A stretch of DNA of 64,000 nt from Agromyces sp. ISL-38 (GCF_018613935.1 NZ_JAGGPF010000001.1:372001-436000), one strand, 5' to 3'; shown: positions 47,486 through 56,142, numbered from the stretch's first letter. The notes: generated by a model from the letters alone, not told the origin. Made by a program: numbers and translations.

Positions 47486-50431
47486 TCAACCGGCGACCCG
47501 CACGACGAGGTCGCCCCCGTCGGTGGTGCCGGCCGAGTTCTCGAGCTCGACCGTGTAGTGATGCTCGCCTGGAGCGGCATCCGTGATCGCGAACTTCACC
47601 ACGCGATCCGAGTCGGAGCTGCGGTACACGCGGTCGATCACGCGGCCGTCCTCGAGCAGCCGAACCACGGTCGTGGGCTCGCCGCGACCGACCTTCACCT
47701 TGACGACGAAGTCGCCGTCGGCGTCGGGGCCGCGCTTCGGCCCGGTGAGCGCCGACACCTCCGCGGTGGGCGGCGGGGCCGTCGCGCCGTCGACGCCCGC
47801 TTCCTTGTACATCGCACCGTGCATCGGCGTGACGGTGAGCGACTCGAGCGTCGCGCCCTCGCCCTCGGCCCAGAGGCCGATCGCATCGGCGCCCGCGTTC
47901 GGGAACACCTGGTCGGTGATCGTCGTGCGTCCGTCGCCCGAGAACACCTCGACCGACGAGCGGTCGACGTACACGGTGAGGGCGAGGCGCCCGTCGTCGA
48001 GCACAACCGGCGCGTCGTCGAGTGAGGCGAACGCGGGGTGGAAGCCCGTGTTCCCCGAGTCACGGCGATCGACGAAGAGGCGAGCGGATGCCGCGTCGTA
48101 CCCGATCCGCGTCGCCGACTCGTCGTCGCCGAGCACGCTGAGCCCGACCGCCTCGGCATCGCCCGGCGCGATCACCGCGTCGATGCGCAGGACCTCGCCC
48201 TCGACGGGGAGCGTCTCGGAACCCGACGCGATGGGCCGCGAGGCATCCGTGTACGCGAGTTCGGTCTGCTCGAGCTCGCCGAACTCGGGCACGACCTCCT
48301 GCACGAGACGCGGACCGCGCGCGGTCGAGACGAGCGACACCTCGCGGGGCAGTGCCATCGCGCTCCGCCACGAACCGGTGGGGATGTCGTTGGCGTAGTC
48401 CCAGTTGTTCATCCAGCCGAGCATCACGCGGCGGTCGTCGGGCGCGTTGCTGAACGAGACCGTCGCGTAGTAGTCACGGCCCCAGTCGAGCCAGTCGTAG
48501 CCCTCGATGCGCGGTGCGGCCGGGGCATCCGAGAACATCACCTCGTCGGCGAGCACGTGACCCCAGCCGAAGCGGTTGTTGTCGACGATGCGAACGGATG
48601 CATCGTGGCCGACGAACTCCGACACGTCCCACGATGTCCAGTCGAGGCTCTCGCTGTTCCGGCCGGTCGCGGAGCGCACGATCTCGCCGTCGACGACGAG
48701 GTTCACCGACGTCTCCTCGGAGCGAGCCTGCGCGGGCTCCGCTCCGAGCACGAGGTGGTCGAGGGTGAGGTGCCCCCAGCCGCCCGTCGCGTCGTCGTGC
48801 ACGCGGAAGCGCGCGTCGCGACCCGCGAACTCGGCGACATCCCACGACTGCCAGTTGAGCTGGCCGGCCTCGGGACCCGTCGCGGTGCGCACGACCTCGC
48901 CGTCGACGAGGAGCTGCACCTCGAGGGTGCCGTTGAAGCGCTTGCCGCCTCCGAGAAGGAACGAGAGGTGTTCCCCGCCGTCGGCGATCGTGAACGGCGG
49001 CGAGGTCAGGTCGCCGCGGTTGTCGTCACCGAACGGCCCGCCCTCCCAGGTGTTGATGCGCTTCTGGCCGATGACGTAGTCGCCGCCCTGCGTGGAGGGG
49101 TTGCGCGACGGGTCGATCGCGAGGTCGCCGGTCGCCTCCCATCCCGTGTCGGCGAGGGTCGTGCCGTCGGCGAACTCGAAGCCGTCGAACAGCAAGCGCC
49201 CCGCGGGCGGCTCGTTGCCGAGCTGCGTGCCGTCGACGTGCGGGTGGTTGCCGCCGCCGACGAGCAGGTTCACGTAGTCGTCCTCGATCGTGAAGGCGGG
49301 CGATTCCATCGTGCCCACAGGCCAGTCGTGGTCGGCGAAGCCGTTCACGAGGCCGGCGCCGATGAAGCCCGAAACGGGATTCTGGCCGGGGAGCGTGCCC
49401 GTGGCCGGGGCATCCGTCCACGGTCCGTTCGCCCAGTTGCCCGGCTCGTTGGCGACGGTCCAACCCTCGTAGGTGCCGTCGTTGAACCCGGCGAAGAGCT
49501 CGCCGGCCGGCACCGCGTCATCCGACACCGTGCTCTCCGAGGTGAAGGTCGTGCCGTCGAACTCGCCGACGAAGTACTGGCCGCCCGAGCCGCCCGCGAC
49601 CGAGCCGGGGTTGAGGTTCACGACCATGACCCACTTCGTGTTCGCCGGATCGCCGTCGACCGCGAGCGGGAACAGGTCGGGGCACTCCCAGATGCCGCCC
49701 TTCGCGTTGGCCGGACCGAAGTCGCTGAGGTGGGTCCAGGTCTTCAGGTCGTCGCTGCGATACAGCACGACCTTGTACTGCAGTGCCTCGACCGCCACCA
49801 TAACCCAGTACGCCTCGCCGGTCTCGGGGTCGGTGTACCGGATCACCTTCGGGTCCCGGAAGTTCGCCGAATCGCGGTCGATCACGGGGTTGCCCTCGAA
49901 CTTCGTCCATGTCTGGCCGTCGTCGGTGCTGTAGGCGAGCGACTGCGCCTGCTCGCCCGCGTGCGTCGGATGCGCCGGGGTGTACGCGCTCGTGTAGATC
50001 GCGACCATCGGGGGATTCTCGGCGGTGCCGAAGCCGCTCGTGTTGCCCTCGTCGACCACGACCGAGCCCGAGAAGATGTCCTCGATCGCGACGCCCTGCT
50101 CGTCGAAGGTCTGCGGGATCGCGACTGGCTGCTCCTCCCAGTGCGCGAGGTCGGTGCTCGTCGCGTGGCCCCAGCTCATGTTGCCCCAGCGGGTGCCGTA
50201 CGGGTTGTGCTGGAAGAAGAGGTGCCAGGTGCCGTCGTCGTAGACGAGGCCGTTCGGGTCGTTCATCCAGTTGCGTTCCGGTGTGAAGTGCAGGCGCGGG
50301 CGGTACTGCTCCGCGGCCGGGTCGGGCCCGGCCTCCTCGGCCATCGCGGGCACGGCCGCCAATGTGCCCAGCGAGAGTGCCGCAACGGCGACCGCCGCGG
50401 CGGCGTTCCGCCAGCGTGTTTTGCTCGTCAT
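47486..50431 (-). CDS. Large secreted GH32 fructan hydrolase with nested beta-sandwich insertion
   Basis: 981 residues from ATG 50431; a longer in-frame ATG at 50470 lies over the operator. Signal peptide residues 1-31 (cleavage near AMA-EEA). GH32 propeller: nucleophile Asp58 in NWMNDPNG, Asp193 in FRDPKVI, acid/base Glu249 in IWECPDLF. Between propeller segments, residues about 311-635 form an insert: a GW/GGGNHP...VNLVVDG...SWDVSEF...GWGH module that is split by a second copy (about 406-572). The propeller resumes at YDWLDWGRDYYATVSF, followed by the GH32 C-terminal sandwich (YVDRSSVEVFSGDGR) and a C-terminal Ig-like domain (about 895-981). Probably an extracellular levanase or inulinase. 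Confidence 0.93.
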   Translation of the reverse strand: MTSKTRWRNAAAAVAVAALSLGTLAAVPAMAEEAGPDPAAEQYRPRLHFTPERNWMNDPNGLVYDDGTWHLFFQHNPYGTRWGNMSWGHATSTDLAHWEEQPVAIPQTFDEQGVAIEDIFSGSVVVDEGNTSGFGTAENPPMVAIYTSAYTPAHPTHAGEQAQSLAYSTDDGQTWTKFEGNPVIDRDSANFRDPKVIRYTDPETGEAYWVMVAVEALQYKVVLYRSDDLKTWTHLSDFGPANAKGGIWECPDLFPLAVDGDPANTKWVMVVNLNPGSVAGGSGGQYFVGEFDGTTFTSESTVSDDAVPAGELFAGFNDGTYEGWTVANEPGNWANGPWTDAPATGTLPGQNPVSGFIGAGLVNGFADHDWPVGTMESPAFTIEDDYVNLLVGGGNHPHVDGTQLGNEPPAGRLLFDGFEFADGTTLADTGWEATGDLAIDPSRNPSTQGGDYVIGQKRINTWEGGPFGDDNRGDLTSPPFTIADGGEHLSFLLGGGKRFNGTLEVQLLVDGEVVRTATGPEAGQLNWQSWDVAEFAGRDARFRVHDDATGGWGHLTLDHLVLGAEPAQARSEETSVNLVVDGEIVRSATGRNSESLDWTSWDVSEFVGHDASVRIVDNNRFGWGHVLADEVMFSDAPAAPRIEGYDWLDWGRDYYATVSFSNAPDDRRVMLGWMNNWDYANDIPTGSWRSAMALPREVSLVSTARGPRLVQEVVPEFGELEQTELAYTDASRPIASGSETLPVEGEVLRIDAVIAPGDAEAVGLSVLGDDESATRIGYDAASARLFVDRRDSGNTGFHPAFASLDDAPVVLDDGRLALTVYVDRSSVEVFSGDGRTTITDQVFPNAGADAIGLWAEGEGATLESLTVTPMHGAMYKEAGVDGATAPPPTAEVSALTGPKRGPDADGDFVVKVKVGRGEPTTVVRLLEDGRVIDRVYRSSDSDRVVKFAITDAAPGEHHYTVELENSAGTTDGGDLVVRVAG

Positions 50432-50472
50432 TGTTTGGTTTCGCCCTTCATTGCGCGATGCCGATGCCATGA

Positions 50473-50530
50473 TGACATCGTTGTCAGTCTGTTCGCCGTG
50501 ACGCTACGCACTGTCCGGCGGACATTGCAA
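50473..50530 (-). promoter_or_regulatory. Promoter and LacI-type operator of the large GH32 gene
   Basis: On the minus strand TTGCAA (50525-50530), 18 bp, TAGCGT (50501-50506). The operator TGACATCGTTGTCA (50473-50486) is 14 nt downstream of the -10. A further palindrome GTCCGGCGGAC lies in the spacer. Confidence 0.75.
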
Positions 50531-50590
50531 GAGGGTCGTCGAAGGTCGGATGTCTCGGGCGGTCGTCGGGGCCGGGTCGGGGGCCCGGCG

Positions 50591-51535
50591 TCAGCTCGGG
50601 TAGACCGGATCGTGCGCAGGCTTGCGAAGCAGTGCGCCCTCGTGGCGAACGGTCGCCGCGGCGATCGTCATCGCCTCGTGGAGCGCCGTCTCCCAGTCGA
50701 TCGTGGTCTGCGGGAGGCCGCGCTCCGCGACGTGCTGCACGATCGCCGAGAGGGTCGCATCGCCGGCTCCCATCGTGTCGACCACCGGCCCGGAGAGCTC
50801 GACGATGCCGGCGTGCACCACGAGCCGGCCGTCATGCACGGTCGCGCCCTCGCGACCGGCGGTCGCGAGGATCGCGGGCCCGAAGCCCGGCGCGGTGTCG
50901 GCCTCGGCATCCCGGCTGAGCCGGGCGACGAACGCGTCGAGCGAGTCGCCGAGCAACAGCTCGGCGTCTTCATCGCCGACTTTCGCGAGCAGGGCACGCG
51001 AGGCGAAATCCTCGAAGTTCTCGAGGAACGCGGCGCGATCGGCGAGCATGCCGGCCCGTGGATTGCCGTCGACGACGACCCGCTCCTCGGGCCGCGCGAT
51101 CGCGCCGACGAGCTCGGCATACTGCGCGGCATTGTCGAAGGGGAAGCAGCTCACGACGACGAGGTCGGCCTCGTCGAGCGCGGCTCGGGTCGCGTTGTCG
51201 AAGCGGATGCTCCGGTGCTGTGCCGCTTCGTTGAACTCGTATCGCGGCTCGCCGTCGGTGCGATCGGAGATCGCCCGAGAGGTGCCGAGCGCCGATGGGC
51301 TCTCGACGAGCCTCACACCGTAGTCGTCGAGGTACGAGCGGATGCGCCCGGCCGACTCGTCGTCGCCGAGCATCGCGACGAGGGTCACGTCTTGGCCGAG
51401 GAGCGCGAGTCCGACGGCGACGTTGAGCGCGGCGCCGCCCACGAACTCGCGCGACCCGTGGGGATCGCGAAGCTCGTCGATGAGTGCGTCGCCGACGACG
51501 GTGATCCGCTGCGTCGATTGAGCTGGGTGGGTCAT
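50591..51535 (-). CDS. PfkB-family fructokinase
   Basis: 314 residues from ATG 51535, 3 nt after the LacI gene, so both share a transcript. PfkB features: FVGGAALNVAVGLALLGQDVTLVAMLGDDESG-type N-terminal motif, and VVDTMGAGDATLSAIV with the catalytic Asp. Its setting (LacI regulator, frcBCA importer, GH32) makes fructose the likely substrate, giving fructose 6-phosphate. Assignment to fructose is inference from context. Confidence 0.87.
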   Translation of the reverse strand: MTHPAQSTQRITVVGDALIDELRDPHGSREFVGGAALNVAVGLALLGQDVTLVAMLGDDESAGRIRSYLDDYGVRLVESPSALGTSRAISDRTDGEPRYEFNEAAQHRSIRFDNATRAALDEADLVVVSCFPFDNAAQYAELVGAIARPEERVVVDGNPRAGMLADRAAFLENFEDFASRALLAKVGDEDAELLLGDSLDAFVARLSRDAEADTAPGFGPAILATAGREGATVHDGRLVVHAGIVELSGPVVDTMGAGDATLSAIVQHVAERGLPQTTIDWETALHEAMTIAAATVRHEGALLRKPAHDPVYPS

Positions 51536-51538
51536 CCG

Positions 51539-52597
51539 TCAGCCTTCCTGGCGTGGTGGGATCTCGCCCGAACCGCGCTCGATCAGTCGCGTCGGGACGA
51601 TGGTGCGGGCGGCGGGGGAGCTGTCGCCGTCGAGCCGGGCGAACACGCGCTCGGCGGCGATGCGGCCGATCTCCTGCGGGTTCTGCGCGACGACGGTGAT
51701 GCCGGGTTCGAGCAGGTCGGCGAGCGGAACGTCGTCGAAGCCGACGAGGGCCGTGTCGCGATGCCGGCCGAGTTCGCGGAGCGCGTGGATGACGCCGATC
51801 GTCACGATGTTCTGGCTGCTGAAGATCGCGGTCGGCGGAGTGGGGGAGTCGAAGAGCGTGAGCGTCGCGAGACGGGCGGACTCCGCATCGTGGAGGCCCT
51901 CGACGACGGGCACATCGCGTGTCGCGACGCCGAAACGGCCGAGTTCGTCGAGGAAGCCCTGGCGGCGTTCGCGAGCGGTGCGGATGAAGGCCTTGTCGCC
52001 GAGGTAGGCGACGCGCCGGTGCTCGCGCTCGAGCAGGTGCCGGGTGGCGAGCGCGGCGCCGTCGTAGTTGTCGCTCACGACGGAGTCGGAGGTGATGCCG
52101 GCGGGCTCGCGGTCGACGAAGACCACGGGCGTGCCGCGCCGGAGCTCGGGTGCGAGGTAGGCCTGGCTCTCGGAGATGGTCGTGAGGATGAGGCCGTCGA
52201 CGCGGCGCCGGAGGAACGCCGACACCGCGGCCTGTTCGCGGTCGGGGTCGTCGTCGAGGCTCGAGGCGAAGACCGAGACGCCGCGCTCGAGGGCGACATC
52301 TTCGACGGCGCGATGCACGGCGCCGGCGAACGGGTTGTCGACACTGCCGACCAGGAGACCGAGCGTGCGCGTGCGTCCGTCGGCACGCCGCAGGTTCCCG
52401 GCGTGCAGGTCGGGCTCGTAGTCGAGCGTGCGGGCCGCGGCGATGACCTTGGCGATGGTCGCTGCCGAGACGTTCGGCTCGTTGTTGATGACGCGCGAAA
52501 CGGTCTTCACGCCGACGCCGGCGAGTGCCGCGACCTGCCGCATCGTCGGCCGGCGGGACCCGTGAGCCGCGGAATTCTGCTCTGACAACGGTGTCAC
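51539..52597 (-). CDS. LacI-family regulator of the fructan locus
   Basis: 352 residues. GTG 52597 is chosen because GGGGAG lies 6 nt upstream; a TTG at 52618 lacks a site. Helix-turn-helix and hinge: RRPTMRQVAALAGVGVKTVSRVINNEPNVSAATIAKVIAAARTLDYEPDLHAGNLR, then a sugar-binding sensor domain with IFSSQNIVTIGVIHALRELGRHRDTALVGFDDVPLADLL. An operator-like sequence, TGACAACGGTGTCA (52583-52596), covers its start codon, so it is probably autoregulated. Predicted targets are frcBCA, the large GH32 gene and the 39-codon ORF; the inducer is likely fructose or a phosphate of it. Confidence 0.92.
   Translation of the reverse strand: MTPLSEQNSAAHGSRRPTMRQVAALAGVGVKTVSRVINNEPNVSAATIAKVIAAARTLDYEPDLHAGNLRRADGRTRTLGLLVGSVDNPFAGAVHRAVEDVALERGVSVFASSLDDDPDREQAAVSAFLRRRVDGLILTTISESQAYLAPELRRGTPVVFVDREPAGITSDSVVSDNYDGAALATRHLLEREHRRVAYLGDKAFIRTARERRQGFLDELGRFGVATRDVPVVEGLHDAESARLATLTLFDSPTPPTAIFSSQNIVTIGVIHALRELGRHRDTALVGFDDVPLADLLEPGITVVAQNPQEIGRIAAERVFARLDGDSSPAARTIVPTRLIERGSGEIPPRQEG
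52583..52596. promoter_or_regulatory. LacI operator over its own start codon
   Basis: TGACAACGGTGTCA is a 12-of-14 palindrome and fits the TGACAwCGwTGTCA consensus of the other three sites with a single difference (13 of 14 against the reverse complement). It overlaps GTG 52597. Confidence 0.65.
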
Positions 52598-52625
52598 AAT
52601 TTGCTCCCCAATGTGCAATCTGGAC

Positions 52626-52675
52626 TTGACTGTACATGAGGAAAGAGGCTAGACCTAGATATGACATCGTTGTCA
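52626..52675 (+). promoter_or_regulatory. frcB promoter and LacI operator
   Basis: TTGACT (52626-52631), 18 bp, TAGACC (52650-52655), with the operator TGACATCGTTGTCA at 52662-52675 over the expected transcription start. A weaker related sequence (GACAACGGTCAC) follows at about 52678-52689. Confidence 0.78.
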
Positions 52676-52713
52676 GGGCGACAACGGTCACCCACACAAG
52701 AGGAGATTCATCG

Positions 52714-53814
52714 ATGAATCACGCAGCACCCGGCGCACTCCGTCGCCGACTCATCACGGCAGGCTCGCTCACCGCGGTCGCCGCTCTCGCCTTCACCGGA
52801 TGCGCGTCCTCGGGCGGCGGCGGCGACACCGCAGGCGGCGATGACGAGAACATCAGCGTCTCGCTCATCACGAAGACGAGCACCAACCCGTTCTTCGTCG
52901 CCATGCAGAAGGGCGCCGAAGACGCCGCCGACGAACTCGGCGTGGAGCTCACGTTCGCCGCAGGCAAGGAGGACGGCGACGAGGACACCCAGATCCAGGC
53001 CATCGAGAACGCCATCTCCAAGGGCGACGCCGGCATCCTGATCACGCCGAACGGCCCCGCCGTCGAAGACGCGCTCGTGAAGGCACGCGACGCCGGCCTC
53101 TACGTCATCGCACTCGACACCCCGCCCACCGACCCGGAGTCGGTGGACATCACGTTCGCGACCGACAACTTCCTCGCCGGCCAGGAGATCGGCAAGTGGA
53201 CCGCCTCGAAGCTCGGCGGCGAGAAGGCCACTATCGCGCTCATCGACCTCTTCGACGACAAGGTCGTCTCGGTCGACTACAACCGCGACCAGGGCTTCCT
53301 CGATGGCATGGGCATCGACCCCGCCGATCCTGAGGTCAACGGCGACGAGGCCGCTACCGGCAAATACAGCGGCGGCGACTACGAGATCGTCGGCAACGAA
53401 GTGTCTGGTGGTGCCGAGGACGGCGGCCGCACCGCGGCCGAGACCCTCCTGAGCAAGAACCCCGACATCAACGTCGTGTACACGATCAATGAGCCGACGG
53501 CCTACGGCGCGTACGAGGCCTTCAAGGCCGCAGGCACCACCGACGGCCTCATCGTCGTGTCGGTCGATGGCGGCTGCGCGGGCGTCGACGCCGTGTCCGA
53601 AGGCATCATCGGCGCGACGAGCCAGCAGTACCCGGTCAAGATGGCCCAGCTCGGCGTGCAGGCGATCCACGACCTCGTGAAGACCGGCGAGGTGCCCGAG
53701 ACCACCGAGGGCCTCGACTTCTACAACACGGGTGTCGCGCTCGTGACCGACGACCCCCAGGAGGGCGTCGAGTCGATCGACACCACCGAGGGCAGCGAGA
53801 TCTGCTGGGGCTAG
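52714..53814 (+). CDS. frcB: Fructose-type ABC transporter substrate-binding lipoprotein
   Basis: 366 residues from ATG 52714 with AGAGGAGA upstream. Lipobox FTGC with Cys30 and a Gly/Ser-rich spacer, then a type I periplasmic binding fold of the RbsB/FrcB group: VSLITKTSTNPFFVAMQKGAEDAADELGVELTFAAGKEDGDEDTQIQAIENAISKGDAGILITP and VVSVDGGCAGVDAVSEGIIGATSQQYPVKMAQLG. It should capture fructose or another monosaccharide at the membrane. Its operator and the linked fructokinase support fructose. A large hairpin separates it from the permease gene. Confidence 0.9.
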   Translation: MNHAAPGALRRRLITAGSLTAVAALAFTGCASSGGGGDTAGGDDENISVSLITKTSTNPFFVAMQKGAEDAADELGVELTFAAGKEDGDEDTQIQAIENAISKGDAGILITPNGPAVEDALVKARDAGLYVIALDTPPTDPESVDITFATDNFLAGQEIGKWTASKLGGEKATIALIDLFDDKVVSVDYNRDQGFLDGMGIDPADPEVNGDEAATGKYSGGDYEIVGNEVSGGAEDGGRTAAETLLSKNPDINVVYTINEPTAYGAYEAFKAAGTTDGLIVVSVDGGCAGVDAVSEGIIGATSQQYPVKMAQLGVQAIHDLVKTGEVPETTEGLDFYNTGVALVTDDPQEGVESIDTTEGSEICWG

Positions 53815-53830
53815 TCCCCAGCACCGCAAC

Positions 53831-53917
53831 GTGAGGCGGTGCGGTTCGGGCGACGGATGTCGCGTGAGCCCTCCCGGGCCGGGGTATCCGTCATACGCCC
53901 GATCCGCACCGCCTCAC
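53831..53917 (+). terminator. Large intercistronic hairpin between frcB and frcC
   Basis: Perfect 14-bp arms GTGAGGCGGTGCGG (53831-53844) and CCGCACCGCCTCAC (53904-53917), with partly complementary inner sequence. The neighbouring genes are in the same orientation and function, so it probably acts as a partial terminator or 3' stabiliser, giving more binding protein than permease. Confidence 0.65.
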
Positions 53918-53939
53918 CCTGAGAAATCGGAGAATCAAC

Positions 53940-54980
53940 GTGAGTCAGCAAACCACAGAGCCGCCGACCTCGGCGCTCGACCTGGCCGAGGAGTTCCTCG
54001 ACCGCAGCACGCCGCTCAGCCGCATCCGGAACACCCTGCATCGCTACCCGGCTCTCAGCCCGGCCATCGTGCTCGTGCTCGCCGTGATCGTGTTCGGGTT
54101 GCTCAACGACCGCTTCCTGAACCCGGCCAACCTCTCGCTCATCACCCAGCAGGTCGCCGTGGTCGGCACCCTCGCTCTCGCCCAGACCCTCATCATCCTC
54201 ACCGCAGGTATCGACCTCTCGGTCGGAGCCGTCATGGTGCTCAGCTCGATGGTGGTCGCACAGACGACCGTGCAGATGGGCGTGCCGGCCGTGCTCGGCC
54301 TCTTCCTCGGCCTCGTCGTCGGGCTCGGCGCGGGCGCCTTCAACGGCTTCCTCGTCACCCGCCTCAAGCTGCCGCCGTTCATCGTGACCCTCGGCACGCT
54401 CAACATCTTCGTCGCGCTCACGCTGCTCTACTCCGGCGGCGCGACCGTTCGTGGCGGCGAGATGCCCGACCTCCTCACCGCGATGGGGGCGACGTTCAAT
54501 CTCGGCGGCGTGAACATCACGATCGGCGTGCTCATGATGCTGATCCTCTACGTCGTGCTCGCGTTCATCCTGCAGAAGACCGCATGGGGCCGGCACGTCT
54601 ACGCGGTCGGCGACGACCCCGAGGCGGCGCGACTCGCGGGCATCAGCGTGAACCGGGTGCTCATGAGCGTCTACCTCGCAGCGGGCGCGATCCTCGTGAT
54701 CGGTGCGTGGATCCAGATCGGGCGCACGAACGCCGCGTCGCCGAACGCGGGCGCCGACCTCAACCTCGACTCGATCACCGCCGTCGTGATCGGCGGCACG
54801 AGCCTCTTCGGCGGTCGTGGCACCGTGTGGGGCACCCTCCTCGGCGCGCTCATCGTCGGCATCTTCCGCAACGGGCTCTCGCTCGCGGGACTCGACGTGC
54901 TCTGGCAGACGTTCGCCGTCGGTGTGCTCATCGTCGTGGCCGTCTCCGTCGACCAGTGGATTCGAAAGGTACGCAAATGA
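53940..54980 (+). CDS. frcC: Sugar ABC transporter permease (RbsC/FrcC type)
   Basis: 346 residues from GTG 53940 with GGAGA upstream. About nine to ten membrane helices with the branched-chain/ribose permease pattern: LAQTLIILTAGIDLSVGAVMVLSSMVVA, FIVTLGTLNIFVALTLLYSGG, GRHVYAVGDDPEAARLAGISVNRVLMSVYLAAG (EAA-like loop contacting the ATPase) and AVVIGGTSLFGGRGTVWGTLLGALIVGIFRNGLSLAG. Coupled to the ATPase gene by ATGA. Confidence 0.92.
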   Translation: MSQQTTEPPTSALDLAEEFLDRSTPLSRIRNTLHRYPALSPAIVLVLAVIVFGLLNDRFLNPANLSLITQQVAVVGTLALAQTLIILTAGIDLSVGAVMVLSSMVVAQTTVQMGVPAVLGLFLGLVVGLGAGAFNGFLVTRLKLPPFIVTLGTLNIFVALTLLYSGGATVRGGEMPDLLTAMGATFNLGGVNITIGVLMMLILYVVLAFILQKTAWGRHVYAVGDDPEAARLAGISVNRVLMSVYLAAGAILVIGAWIQIGRTNAASPNAGADLNLDSITAVVIGGTSLFGGRGTVWGTLLGALIVGIFRNGLSLAGLDVLWQTFAVGVLIVVAVSVDQWIRKVRK

Positions 54981-55792
54981 CCGACACCACCGACACCACC
55001 GCTGCTGGAGCGGCGGCAGCCGCGGCATCCGATGGCCGCACGCCGATCCTCCGCGCCAAGCGGCTCGTCAAGACGTTCGGCCGCGTCGTCGGCCTCGACG
55101 GAGTGAGCCTCGAGCTCTATCCCGGAGAGGTGCTCGCCATCATCGGCGACAACGGCGCCGGCAAGTCGACGCTCATCAAGTGCCTCACGGGCGCTGAGAT
55201 CCCCGACGAGGGCGAGATCTTCCTCGACGGCAACCCGGTGCACTTCAAGCGTCCGCAAGACGCGCATGCCGCCGGCATCGAGACGGTGTACCAGAACCTC
55301 GCCGTCTCGCCTGCGCTCGACGTGGCCGCCAACCTCTTCCTCGGTCGCGAGGTGCGCAAGAAGGGCATCCTCGGGTCGGTCTTCCGCATGGTCGACCAGA
55401 AGGGCATGCGGCAGCGCGCGAAGGACGAGCTCAAGGAGCTCGGCATCTCGACGCTCCAGGATGTCACGGTGGCGGTCGAGAATCTCTCGGGCGGGCAGCG
55501 CCAGGCCGTCGCCGTCGCACGTGCCGCCGCGTTCGGGTCGAAGGTCGTCGTGCTCGACGAGCCGACGGCGGCGCTCGGCGTGCGCGAGTCGCAGCAGGTG
55601 CTCGAGCTCATCAAGAACCTGCGCGACCGCGGCATCCCGGTGATCCTCATCTCGCACAACATGCCGCAGGTGTTCGAGGTGGCCGACCGCATCCACATCC
55701 AGCGGCTCGGCAAGCGCGCCGCCACGATCACGCCCGAGTCGCACTCGATGACCGACGCGGTCGCGATCATGACCGGCGCGGCCCGCGTGTGA
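54977..55792 (+). CDS. frcA: Sugar ABC transporter ATP-binding protein (single domain)
   Basis: 271 residues from ATG 54977. Walker A GDNGAGKSTLIKCL, signature ENLSGGQRQAVAVARA, Walker B VVVLDEPTAALG, and the switch His in LISHNM. Unlike RbsA it has one ATPase domain, as in FrcA, so it should dimerise. An Ala-rich head of about 20 residues precedes the domain. Overlaps frcC at its start and the ABM-domain gene at its end (GTGA). Confidence 0.93.
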   Translation: MTDTTDTTAAGAAAAAASDGRTPILRAKRLVKTFGRVVGLDGVSLELYPGEVLAIIGDNGAGKSTLIKCLTGAEIPDEGEIFLDGNPVHFKRPQDAHAAGIETVYQNLAVSPALDVAANLFLGREVRKKGILGSVFRMVDQKGMRQRAKDELKELGISTLQDVTVAVENLSGGQRQAVAVARAAAFGSKVVVLDEPTAALGVRESQQVLELIKNLRDRGIPVILISHNMPQVFEVADRIHIQRLGKRAATITPESHSMTDAVAIMTGAARV

Positions 55793-56142
55793 GCTGGTCG
55801 AAACCCGAGGGCGTCGTCGAACTCGTCGCCGAGTTCACGGCGCTCCCCGGCCGCGAGGAGGAGGTCGAGCGCCTCCTCCTCGCGCTCACGGCCGAGGTGC
55901 GCAATGAGCCCGGATGCCTCGAGTTCACGCCGCACCGCGTCGCCCACGCTCCTGCCGGGGCGGCGGTCGCGACCAGCTCCGCGCCCGTGGGCTCGCGCTT
56001 CCACGTGACGGAGGCGTATCGCGACGAGGAGGCGTTCGCCGCCCACCTCGCGGGGCAGTACGGGGCGGAGTTCAACGCGGCGCTGCATCCGCTCATCGTC
56101 GAGGACCGCTCGTCGCTCACCTTCCTTGCGCGACTCGGCTGA
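55789..56142 (+). CDS. ABM-domain (YgiN/LsrG-like) protein at the end of the frc operon
   Basis: 117 residues from GTG 55789, overlapping frcA. The dimeric alpha/beta-barrel pattern is visible: VVELVAEFTALPGREEEVERLLLALTAEVRNEPGCLEFTPHR, SRFHVTEAYRDEEAFAAHLAGQYGAEFNAALHPLI. Family members include quinol monooxygenases and LsrG, an isomerase encoded at the end of a ribose-type ABC operon in enteric bacteria. Coupling to a sugar importer here argues for a sugar-linked role such as an isomerase or mutarotase rather than antibiotic biosynthesis (inference). Confidence 0.82.
   Translation: MSWSKPEGVVELVAEFTALPGREEEVERLLLALTAEVRNEPGCLEFTPHRVAHAPAGAAVATSSAPVGSRFHVTEAYRDEEAFAAHLAGQYGAEFNAALHPLIVEDRSSLTFLARLG

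Noticed and set aside
48038-52585. A very long open frame (about 1515 codons) on the plus strand opposite the GH32, kinase and LacI genes
   Set aside because: It is antisense to three genes with clear domains and catalytic motifs, has biased Arg/Val/Ala/Asp composition and no recognisable domain. GC3 bias produces such shadow frames.
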